From positions 1 to 64,000 of the forward strand of contig CAICTM010000111.1 of NCBI GenBank assembly GCA_903772945.1: DNA of 64,000 bases, read 5' to 3'. This stretch comes from Seminavis robusta. Its lineage: Eukaryota; Bacillariophyta; Bacillariophyceae; Naviculales; Naviculaceae. The notes beneath the pieces were generated by a model. The model saw only the letters and a list, made by a program, of their open reading frames with translations, did not search any database and was not told where the DNA came from. The position numbers were made by a program, and so were the translations under genes. This document shows positions 10,920-20,699 of the stretch, piece after piece. How positions within the stretch are numbered: the first letter of the stretch is position 1; every line of letters begins with the position of its first letter.

Positions 10920-11389
10920 CCATCTTGCTTGGCATGTGGCGATTGCGATACATGGAGGTTGCTCTCGTTTTTATTGGGGAAAAGCGAAGTTGGCAAGATG
11001 ACTGAGCAACATGGTGGAGCCTAAGAAACGAGACTCGAAGAGATAAAGTACGTGCGTGAAACTATAGTTTCACGTGCGTGAAATTATAATTTCCCCTCTG
11101 AGTGGAATTATATTTTTAACGTCTGCGTGAAACTTCAGTTTCACGCAAGCTATTTGCGTGTAACTATAACACTCAATACAGCCTGTACCTGGTACTAGTA
11201 CATAGCTCGTTGAATGTACGCATGATCAAAACCAATGACCATAGTACTCAAAAGCACTCGATCATGCGGCAACACAATAGTATAGTAGTCTCGGCGGCCC
11301 TCCTCTGATACCCATCCTCACCATTTGTCCACTCTATCCCGTAGTAACTTCTCCTGCATTTCAATTGACCCGTCGACGGCAACAGACGA
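10920..11389. other. Divergent spacer between sulfotransferase and 140-residue protein
   Basis: About 470 bp, the shared upstream region of a minus-strand and a plus-strand gene. It contains the GCGTGAAAC palindrome cluster listed separately; otherwise nothing recognised. Confidence 0.5.
11055..11160. repeat. Cluster of GCGTGAAAC palindromes
   Basis: A perfect 20-bp palindrome CGTGAAACTATAGTTTCACG lies at 11055-11074. A 14-bp palindrome GAAATTATAATTTC is at 11080-11093. A 10-bp-arm hairpin GCGTGAAACT/AGTTTCACGC with a 2-nt loop is at 11125-11146. A half site GCGTGTAACTATAAC follows near 11155. The same words recur at 20504-20565. This may be a foldback element relic or a protein-binding site cluster. 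Confidence 0.75.
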
Positions 11390-11815
11390 ATGATGGCAGC
11401 CTCCAACAGCAACTCCACTCTTCCTCGCTTACTGGTACCTCTTCCCTTGGAGATGAAAATCAAGTCATGGGGCCGATCCTCAACCGCTCAAGACCAATCC
11501 ATTATTATTGGCATCGTTGCAGTCATGGCGTTGCTCGTTGGAGCCTTGTCAGCGCGACGGTTGCGAACTCGATCAAGCCTCTCATCTTGCTTTGAAAATG
11601 ACAAACAGTATTTGGATGACGTCCTAGCCTTTGACACTGAATATACCGTTACTGGAGAGGAGTTCTACAGCACCTTCAAAACAGAAAAGGGCCGAGCAAC
11701 ATGTGCATCGTCCTATACCGTTACTGGAGAGGAGTTCGACAGCACCTTCAAAACAGAAAAGGGCCGAGCAACATGTGCATCGTCCAACTTGAGAGCCAGA
11801 GTAGCAAGCTAGCTC
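11390..11815 (+). CDS. Single-pass membrane protein with a fresh 24-residue tandem repeat
   Basis: A 140-residue frame starting at an ATG (the next ATG is immediately after). One membrane helix is visible at about 37-54 (SIIIGIVAVMALLVGALSA), flanked by Arg residues. The C-terminal half contains YTVTGEEF.STFKTEKGRATCASS twice. In DNA this is a 72-bp unit repeated head to tail at 11642-11713 and 11714-11785, almost identical (Tyr versus Asp in the protein). The near-identity and whole-codon length show a recent in-frame duplication. No domain recognised. It could be a real small gene or a decaying one; coding is supported mainly by the frame-preserving repeat. Confidence 0.45.
11642..11785 (+). 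repeat. 72-bp tandem duplication (two units)
   Basis: Two adjacent 72-bp units, each beginning TATACCGTTACTGGAGAGGA and ending CATCGTCC. They are nearly identical (I see a T/G change in the TTCTACAGC versus TTCGACAGC segment). It keeps the reading frame of the protein at 11390-11815. Confidence 0.9.
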
Positions 11816-12949
11816 TAGACGACGGATTGGCTGGCTGGGGGCCAACCAAATAGAAACGAGCGTAAGAAAAATATCTACTAGCTAGGCTCAACTGTCCATG
11901 CGCTGTGTCGATCTGTTTGATCAGCCGGCTAGCCAGGCCTTTTATCTAGTCGAAGCTTGCTAGCTATGCAGATGTATCACGGTCAGGCAGCTCAAAGATG
12001 TGGCGACTCAGAATGCCAGAAAGAACAATGGCGCAGCGCGAATCCAACTTTCGGTCCAGACAAGCGCCAGCGTCCCCTGCTACAGCCAGAGGGAGCGACT
12101 CTGTACGACTCGACAAAGCACTGTACCTCATCAAACCCTTGACGGCACAACACAATTGCAGCTACCGTATGCGGAACTCATTCGTTGCGAAGAGATGGCA
12201 AGATACCAAGTTGTGGTTCATAAGCCCTGGTGGGGCGAACCAATAATGAGCTTTGTGGCCTGTGTGCACAAGCATGCCTTGGACCACGACTTCCCGGAAG
12301 ATTCACCGTACTGAGTTTGTGGCTTGCTTTGCGCCAGCATGATCTTGTCAACGCATTGGGGCAACCTCCGATGTATGCCCCATTTTACAAGGCCATGAAA
12401 CATATCAGAGCTCGACAGTCAATGTGAATGCTTGTCGTCGAGAATCGTGTTGCTGGGAGTGGTTTCTGGAGCTGAATGGTTTTAAAACGAATGAGCTCGA
12501 AGAAAGACGCAGATGGTGTCCAGGACTGCTTCTGGGATGCCTGTCTGCACGAACGTTCCAAATGTAGGAGCAGTGGGCTTAGCAGGCAGTAATCCGGTTG
12601 CAATTGACAACTATCTTATGAGCACAGCAGCGACAGCCTGGATTTCTCCTCGAAGTATCTTCGAGAAGCTCTTCAACAGAAGGCCCGACAGGAGGACTTC
12701 CCTCCTGAAATTTTGCTGGAATGCCATGGATAGAGCTGCAGAATGCAAGTGCATCTGAATCAAAAGACAAGCGAGCTATTTTACAATGTATCTGCGGCAA
12801 GCCCAGTTGCACATACGAGCCCCAGCATTCTGCCTATCAGAAGCTCAACTGCGGGGGACGGTTTGCTGCCTCCATGTACCGCACCGTCCGCGTCCTAGAA
12901 AGGTGGAGAATCCATTCAAGCCTACAATAAAAAGTTACCCCCCCCCTTG

Positions 12950-13420
12950 AACCCTGAAACACCTGCAGATCGATGTACACTGTACTCGGAGTCTCACTCG
13001 ACTCGTCGGAACGCGGCGTATTGCTTAGACCATATGTTGGTCCTACGGGAGCTCGAGCCAATACTTGTTGAGTCCGATGGCGATTTATCCTCCGATCAAC
13101 TTTTCCATGCAATCGGATGCCTCCCAATGCTTCAGAGGCTCTTCTGGGATATTGCCAACCTTTTGCTTTTTTCACATCAGTTGATGGGCTAGGCAAAGCC
13201 ATCGGGGATCACCCGAATGGGATACATTCTCTCCGTTTGAAGCTCGGAGGTAGCCCTCACTTAGGTGTCTTGTCGGACCTGACACGAGGAGTGGCAAAAG
13301 CATCTTCGAAGGGGAAGAGACTCTCGTATGTTTGTTTGAATTCCGTCTCCATCATCATGCTGAGGAAGAGCTGGCATTTTGCCAAGTTTTGGTTGGACAT
13401 GGTGACTTGCATCACTTGAC
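12950..13420 (+). pseudogene. Possible decayed leucine-rich-repeat-like coding region
   Basis: Two overlapping frames carry Leu-rich segments spaced as in RNI-type repeats: LRELEPILVESDGDLSSDQL and CLPMLQRLFWDIANLLLF in one, GIHSLRLKLGGSPHLGVLSD and KGKRLSYVCLNSVSI in the next. No start codon with a sensible N-terminus is found, and no repeat register holds for long. This is a weak call based on composition only; chance is the main alternative. Confidence 0.25.
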
Positions 13421-15203
13421 TCTCCGGTCCGGCTTTGACCCCCCGTGTCCATTTGACAAACAACCTTTTATCAGAGCTGCTGTGCTCGGGTGCCAATGTT
13501 GACGAACTGAAGCAGGGTCTCTGTGACTTGTAGGGGCGGCATGAAGCGACTGCACCAGGAAGATCGATGGCGACACGCGCTTCAAGGATTCGAGGATACC
13601 GTTACGAGTATCAATAGCGCGACGAGCTAGCTGTGAGCGTGGTCCTTTGTCCGCACGCTGTTACTCTTCGTCTCCTGTGCAACCAGCCACACCGTACCGG
13701 ATCCAAAACGCCTCTTAGGCTTCATGCGCTGACAGACTCGACGCACTCCAGCCCAGACAACTTGGTTGCCTCGTCTCCAACGCAGCCATTGCCTTTTCTC
13801 GCCTCGCCTCAGGGAATTTTGGAGCGGTGACACAACCTCCAACATGAAATGCCGCACAGTGTGCTTCGGAACTCCCCTCTGGCGAACTACAGGGATACAA
13901 GTAGTTTAGGAAAGATAATGTATCCCCACAATTCTTGCACATGAAGCTTGCACCGACTCGATCACTGATCAGACTCGACTCGACTCATCAGATTGCCAAG
14001 ATTTCCTGCTGGGTCGCCAGGCCTTTGTTCTTTTAAAAATGCAATAATCTCTTGCATCACGCTAGCTAGCTAGTAGCCTCCATACGGTACCTTTCTCGGG
14101 GGAAGACGGCTTGGATAACTAACTATCCCGGGTAACCTCGTATCTGCAACTGGGATGACTGCCCGGAAGTGCGACTCCGTGATGACTGCCGACCTTGAGG
14201 CTACACTAGTGCATGTACCGGTACAAGGAAGTGCATAGCGTCTCAGAACTGGGAGTGGAGTGGAGTCTGCGATTTTCTGTTGAGTGAAATTTTACAGGGG
14301 CCAAGTTCGATTGAAACAAGGGCATGCCCAGCTGTGGTCGACTTCTATGGCCGAGAACCTATGATAGGTTCAAATCTCTGGGACGTGGGCGGGACTGCCA
14401 TGCATCGGGTGAGGAGTACCGGTATGCAGAACTTTAGAGGTAACCGCTGCAGTGGTGGACTGTGGAATAGCTATCGAGGACTGTCGGCTTGGTGCCCATG
14501 TAGCACCCGAATCCTAGAATCCAGGAATCCAGAGACTCTCTTCGACTTTTTCGACTCCCGCCCTCTCAATCTCTTCGCAGCAGAGGAGTGTCCTCCCTCG
14601 GTCACTTATCTCGGGTGATGGACGAGAAAACCCCTACTCAGTAGAACGCTTGCGGAAAATTGTTGCCTGCGCTTCGATCTCTGGGCAGGCCCGAAGACCG
14701 TGCCAAGAGTTGACCTCGGCACTCCTCAGCTCGGATGGATGGCGGTAGCTTTCTCTTTGGCAACAGAAAGTTACGGAGAGGAGGCATCCTCCGTTTCCCG
14801 AACAGGGCAGTACCGGTATGGAGGAGACGCGGGAGTTGAACTACCAAATCAACTCCACCGGCTTTTCTCACTGAGTTTCTCGAGACTTCCTCGTTTCAGT
14901 GAGATCAGATGAAAAGAACAAGGAAGGAAGGCTGATGCGTCAGTTGTGGTCATCACAAGATTTGCCCACACGAGTATCTCTAATTCACGCTCACCTGGAG
15001 AAGTAGAATCGATCCATGACTGGCATTACTGTCACTTACTTATTGCATGAGTTTTAACATGCATGTCCCTGGGTAAATTGTTGCTGTATCTTGGACACAT
15101 TTGTACCAAGAGAAGTGGTTCTTGTTTGATCGATGTTGTGAGGGCAGAAACAAGAAGCAGATGCCTTTCTCAAACTGCATGGAGCATTGAGACTTATCTA
15201 CGC

Positions 15204-15286
15204 AGGTAGCTGAGGTAATTATAGGGTTACAGTTATGTTTACTGTTTATGTTTTGAATGAGTAAATGTTATTTACCGCATCTACCT
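15204..15286. repeat. Small foldback element
   Basis: AGGTAGCTGAGGTAA (15204-15218) and TTACCGCATCTACCT (15272-15286) are imperfect inverted copies enclosing about 53 AT-rich bases. A sister with the same ends lies at 60209-60262. The size and terminal symmetry suggest a very small MITE-like or hairpin element. Confidence 0.5.
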
Positions 15287-15635
15287 TATGTATAAAGCTG
15301 TCAATCGTGGACAGGGATCCCTTTTACGAAAGGGAAGGGAGAGGTGGAAATAAGAGATAAGGTCGAACGCGAAACCAAAGCAGAGAAGACACTATCGAGA
15401 TAACAATCACAAAGCACCCTGATCACCAAAACATCGAAACATCACTCTCCAGTCGACTCGACTCTCGCACACCCCCACACCAAAGCTAGCTACTCTGAGT
15501 AGCCAATTGCTTGTCGCAAACCGCAGGCCTGTTGATCATCACAAAGCATAATATCCAAGTCCAAGCTCCAAGCCAGCTCCTCCATCACCATAGATTTCTT
15601 TTTCTATCTGTTTGTCTGAGCCTTGAAGAAGCAAG

Positions 15636-18600
15636 ATGCAGTCTGCGGAGCCTCTTCATCCAGAAGACGACAGTAGCAGTCGACCGGCCATGCCTCCACC
15701 TGGTCTGCGAACAAGCCGCACGAGCAGCCCCACCAGCAGCGACACCCATGCCAAACGCCGCTCCACCAACCATGTCACTAGTAGTACTAGGAAACGCGGC
15801 GGCAGCAGCAGCACAAGCAAGACGCGGTCCATATCCTCTCACGCAACAACGTCCGACAAGACTCCGGCCATTCTCCAAACATCCAAGAGCGTCTTGTACG
15901 GACGACTCGTCTTTCTCGTGGTGCTGGTGACGGCCGCGGCCGGATTGGGCTATGCCGCGTATGCGCTCATGGCAGCAGCGCAAGAGTCGCAAGCGGCATC
16001 CCGGTTTGACAGCATTGCGGAACGGGCGCTGTCCGTGGCGCAGTTGGTGGTGCAAGAAAAGAAAAAGGCCACCGATTCACTCGCCTTGATGGTCGGATCC
16101 GCCAATCCACAAGCGGACGCATGGCCCAATGTCTACCTGGACGGATACACGTCCATTGCGCGGAGTTTGGGGATTGTCACGGAAGGATCACTCTCGTTTT
16201 GTCCCATTGTCCAACCGGGTGGAGCCCAACAAGCGTCGTTTGAAGCATTTGCCTACGACTTGTTCTACAATACCAGCAACTACGACAATACAACCGGTGT
16301 CAGTGCCTTTGGACGCGGCATCTTTTCCTTTGGCAAGGGACCGCACGGCAATGCCACTTTTCCGGATGGACGCTTTCCCAGTACCACTGGATGGACGTAC
16401 CATCGTCGCGACCACAAGGATATATTGCTGCCGTTCCTGCAATCGGACCATGGAGCGCATCCCGTCCTCATGCTCAATGTCTACTTTGAACACAATCGAG
16501 CTGCGGCCATTGACAATGTCATGGCATGTTCGGACGAACGCGCCCAAACGCAAGACTACGAACGAGAATGTGGAAGTATCACGGACCTCATGTGGTCCGA
16601 AACCAAAGCCGAGGTCGATCCAGGACCGGCAGGAATGATGATGGTACCCATTTATCCTCGCAAGGATCCAGCAAAGGTACGTTGCGTTGTGTCATCCTCT
16701 CTAGCTAGCTACCTAGCTCGCTGGAGCTGCTTGATGGACGAGTGACTGTCTCCCATACTTTGATTGATTGATGTATCTGACCCCATGCCTTGTCTTTGCC
16801 CACTTTCTATCCTTCCATATCCTTACAAACAGCTCACTGGCTTTATCGTGGGCAAACAAATCTGGCACGATCTCCTCAAGCACGGTTTTGAATCCGATGT
16901 CAATGGCCTTCATGTCGTCCTACGAACGCCCACACGGGCTCACACCTACCGCATCCAAGACGGAATGGCCGTCTATGCCGGGGAAGGCGACTTGCACGAC
17001 ACTTCTGCACACTTGTTTTCCTCCGTCGGAACGCGCATCAATCCACGCTACTTTAGCAACAACACGGTACCCTACTACATGGACATTTACGCCACCCAAG
17101 ACTACATGCTTGCCTATCAGACCAACAATCCCAAAACCGCATGTATTGGGGCGGTACTCATCATGGCCTTGACCGCACTCCTCTTTTTGGGATATGATTA
17201 CTTTGTCCGACGAGAATTTCATGACAAGAAGAAACTACTAGAAGCCAAACGACAGTTTGTGCGGTATGTCAGTCATGAGGTAAGTTCTGGAGATGGAGAG
17301 TGTGCCTGTACGCGAGGTTACGTTTTGGTATAGCCGCCTAACTTGCTGTTTCGTCTTCTTCAGGTCCGAACGCCCTTGAACACTGTGTGCCTTGGCTTGA
17401 CGCTGTTGCAACATGACTTTGCCAGCGTCTTGGGACTGCGGCGTGGATCGCAATCCAGCACCACCACCACCAAGATGGTTGGAGACAAGATTGACAAGGA
17501 ACGAGTCGAAGAATGGATGCAATTGTCGACACAAGTCTTTCAAAATGCCGATGCAGCTGTTGGTGTGCTGTCGGACCTACTCAACTATGACAAGATTCAA
17601 ATGGGCACGTTGACATTGGAGTTGTCGCTGATACCCATTTGGCATTCGTTGGAACGGACGGTGCATGAATTCAAGATTGCAGCCCTGGAAAAGCGAGTCC
17701 ACTTGACGATTGACTTTTCGCGTCTCAATGGCAAGGATGATGACGATGTCGAGGCATGTTGTTCGAGTGGTGTGCCGTCGGATCTCGGCTTTTGCAAGGT
17801 AGTGGGTGACAATGTGAAGCTGACGCAGGTCTTTCGAAACTTGATTTCCAATGGACTCAAATTCTCTCGCGAAGGCGGAAACCTGATTGTGCGAGTCTTT
17901 GAAAAGCAGCTCCCGGAACACAAACGAAGAGACGAGATTGTGGCATTGGCCAAGGAAGAGCGAGTAACACTCATTCTTCGAGGCGATGTAGTCATTCAAG
18001 TGATTGATGACGGAGTGGGTATGACAAAGGAGCAAACCAAGACGGTGTTTGATGACGGCACACAGTTTAATGCCAACAAGTTCCAAGCCGGTGGGGGGTC
18101 GGGCTTGGGGATGAACATTTCACAAGGAGTTGTCAGCCAGCACGACGGAAAGCTGTCGGCGCATTCCGGTGGTTTGGGAATGGGAAGTATTTTTACCGTT
18201 ACGCTCCCCCTCTATGAGACCAATGAAGACGAAAAGTCTACCCATGACCCAACAGACGCCACACCGTTGAAGGACGGGTCAGGAGGCAAAGAAGAAGACA
18301 GCGAGTTTTCTATCCCCAAGCTGAACATTTTGGTGGTGGATGATGCCGTTTCCAATCGCAAACTGTGCATTCGTTTGCTGCAACGGAGCGGTCACACTTG
18401 CGAGGGTGCTTGTGACGGAAAGGAAGCGGTGGAAATGGTGAAGAAAGCCATGGAATCCGGGAAACCATACGACTGTATCCTGTTAGATTATGGTGCGTTG
18501 CTAACTAGCTAGCGTTGCCTCATTGTCCTGCCGTCTACTTGCGAGCAGTGTGTAAACTGACAATGGTGTTCGTCGTGTTTCTTTCATCGTCCCAACAGAA

Positions 18601-18930
18601 ATGCCCAATATGAACGGTCCTGAGGCCTGTGAGAAAATGAGGAAGATGGGATGCTCGTCTTATATTGCCGGGGTTACTGGGAACGTAATGTCAGAGGATG
18701 TGGATCACTTTCGAAACTGTGGAGCCAACTGTGTGCTACCGAAACCCTTCCGACTAGAAACGCTCGAGGAGCAGCTGGTCGAGGACGGTGTCACTCCTTT
18801 TGAACAGGACGAGATGGTTCGAGTGGAATCTGGAGGCAATTTGGTCGAGATGGGCGATGATGTGGCCCTCTCACTTTCCAGTCTAGCGTCGCTAGAACGG
18901 AATAGTGGCCAACCGTTCTTTGATGTTTGA
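15636..18930 (+). CDS. Hybrid sensor histidine kinase with extracellular CHASE-like domain, four exons
   Basis: Exons are 15636-16676, 16833-17279, 17364-18492 and 18599-18930. Introns are GT-AG of 156, 84 and 106 bp. The joined frame gives 982 residues. Residues 1-85 are a Ser/Arg-rich cytosolic tail. Membrane helices lie at about 90-113 and 448-470 and enclose a roughly 330-residue extracellular domain with a CHASE-like look (RALSVAQLVV near its start, ARSLGIV). Then come the HisKA box FVRYVSHEVRTPLN with phospho-acceptor H495 (split by intron 2), N box VFRNLISNGLKFS (about 651), G boxes DDGVGM (about 711) and GLGMNI (about 743), and a C-terminal receiver with phospho-acceptor D871 in LLDYEMPNMNG (split by intron 3) and a conserved Lys in LPKPF. 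The protein would sense an outside ligand and pass phosphate His-to-Asp, probably to a phosphotransfer protein. All key residues are present. The ligand is unknown. Confidence 0.95.
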
Positions 18931-19592
18931 GCTGGCCACCCAGGGGAACGGCAGTTTTGAAAGGGGCACAATGAGAATGTGGGTTGGTACCAAGTACCGT
19001 AAATGTAGAAGCGATTGCTGGCTGCATATGATGCAAACCGACGGTATGTGCTACCGTGCAACTAAACGGCTGGCAAATCTCCCATGAACCCGCACGGGGG
19101 GCGAAAGAGGAGGAAGTGTGTGATTCGGTATGCAGCCACCGTTTCACTGTTTTAAGGCATGCGGTTGCTTCGTGTCAATGTGAATCAAGGCGGTTCTTCC
19201 TGTTGTATGTTAACTAATACGTTAGACGGGTCGAGTCGGGACCATGCATCATCGTACCTCGATGTCATGCATCGTGGTGCCTAGCTAGAGTTATAAGAGC
19301 AGGATATCATCCTCGTGCATAGATACGTATTTCCAACTAGTGAGCGCCGACTTCTACTTCTACAGCGAGATGCAATTGGTCAGTGCCTATCTACAACATA
19401 CGAATCGAAGCAACTTCATTGCAGTTCTCTACAGTTCCATGCAGTGCAGGAGAAATTCAAAAGGTTGATATATTGAGGAGTACCATCTGTCGCCTCTGGT
19501 TGCGTTGCAATCCATCAAAGACGCCGGTCATATTATCATCTATTACAGTGCGCCTTGACACTACAGTACTACTCCAGTAGTTTGCTCTCATC
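18931..19592. other. Convergent intergenic region, no gene seen
   Basis: About 660 bp between the 3' ends of the histidine kinase (plus) and of the Cys-rich protein (minus). No domain-bearing frame on either strand. CTAGCTAG words occur at 19281. Confidence 0.4.
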
Positions 19593-20291
19593 TCAGAGGG
19601 CCCACCATAGAAGCGCGGTCAACACACCAACCCATGACATATCCAGAGCGGGGATAATGTTTCCTTCACTGATGGTTGGCATTGTAGGTCCGTCGACGCA
19701 CAAAAAGTCTTCGTTCCAAATGGTGAAAACACCACTGAGATTGCTTCCTCTGACAATTTTGCCATCCTCGGCAAAGGTGCATGGGTGAAAGACTTCTCCA
19801 CCAGGTTGATTGCTGCAATCCATTCTCATTGGCTTCCTACTAAATTCATCATTTGCATCGCAACGCTCATATGCACAACTACTGCATTGGTTGTCATTTA
19901 CGGTGGTGTTACACACTTGATATCCCAAATCAAAATCAAAATAGTCTTGGGTGCAAACCGTATCCGAGGGCCGCCCGCTAGTGTAAGTGAAACAATCTTC
20001 TCGGAACACGAGCCCATCAAATCCTCTGGTGGTTTCATCTTCAAATGTTTCAAAGATGATAGATCGATCGGCGCAAACACCCGTAGCGTCGCATTGCGGA
20101 CAAAAGTTGCATTGAACGTAGAACCCGTTGTTGGTGAACGGCAATTGCGCCAAAACATCGCTTGTGTTGGAAGTGGTGGCTTTGCAGGCACAGCTCACTG
20201 TGTTGTTCACGTCATAAAAGAAACCCGCCTGTTCCATAGAGGTCTTGATTTCCGCTATTACGGAGTCGCAGGTGCCCACGGTCGTCGCCAT
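19593..20291 (-). CDS. Cys-rich probable extracellular protein, unknown family
   Basis: A 232-residue frame from an ATG at 20291. It contains about 20 cysteines (for example CNFCPQCDATGVCAD and CSSCAYERCDA), several N-glycosylation sequons (NNT, NTS, NTT, NLS) and a hydrophobic C-terminus WVGVLTALLWWAL, as in GPI-anchored or C-terminally anchored proteins. The N-terminus MATTVGTCDSVIAEI is not a signal peptide. A signal-like stretch MIVLASTLLV is present just upstream in another frame (about 20340-20375), so a small upstream exon or a start-region change is possible but not shown. Its cysteine spacing is that of a disulfide-rich secreted domain. Function unknown. Confidence 0.6.
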   Translation of the reverse strand: MATTVGTCDSVIAEIKTSMEQAGFFYDVNNTVSCACKATTSNTSDVLAQLPFTNNGFYVQCNFCPQCDATGVCADRSIIFETFEDETTRGFDGLVFREDCFTYTSGRPSDTVCTQDYFDFDLGYQVCNTTVNDNQCSSCAYERCDANDEFSRKPMRMDCSNQPGGEVFHPCTFAEDGKIVRGSNLSGVFTIWNEDFLCVDGPTMPTISEGNIIPALDMSWVGVLTALLWWAL

Positions 20292-20503
20292 GGTTGGATG
20301 CTGTTGTAGTCTTTACGTCTTTTCTTGCCAATGAGAGCAACGCTGGACGTACTAGTAGTGTACTAGCTAGTACAATCATCACTTCGCTTCTTTTCTTGGT
20401 TCGTGCATCGACCAGATACACGTGTACTTTAGTACCGGCAGGGTGCGGAAATGGGACTGCTAAGAATCGAATCGAATCTCAATCGAATCTTCTGTAAAGA
20501 ACC

Positions 20504-20565
20504 TGCGTGAAACTAGTTTCACGCACTGTTTCACGCACGTAAAACTCTAGTAATAGTTTCACGCA
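20504..20565. repeat. GCGTGAAAC palindrome cluster, second site
   Basis: A perfect 22-bp palindrome (20504-20525; half site TGCGTGAAACT) is followed by TTTCACGCACG and, 20 bp later, AGTTTCACGCAG. The same half site makes the cluster at 11055-11160. It lies upstream of the Cys-rich gene (minus) and next to the RT element. Confidence 0.75.
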
Positions 20566-20699
20566 GAATATCGTGGTTTTGGTAACAGCGACGACGTCCA
20601 AGTCAACGAGGCGGGCATCAAATTTATTATTTTAAAACGGGGGTTTATTAGAGTAGGGTAAAAGGGGTTTAGAGTAGGGAAATTATCTACGGAAGCCAG

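Larger units (their letters stand above)
11816..15635. other. Gene-poor region with decayed coding traces
   Basis: About 3.8 kb with no gene I can defend. Between about 12000 and 12420 and again 12950-13420, short frames in changing phases have protein-like composition. Examples are QLQLPYAELIRCEEMARY and WWGEPIMSFVACVHKHALDH near 12150-12300, and CLPMLQRLFWDIANL near 13110-13170 followed by GIHSLRLKL and LSDLTRGVAKASSKGKRLSY. The second set has the feel of a leucine-rich-repeat (RNI-like) gene that has lost its frame, but I cannot prove it. The rest (13600-15600) is spacer with CTAGCTAG words and a small hairpin repeat at 15204-15286. The last 200 bp lead into the histidine kinase. Confidence 0.3.
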
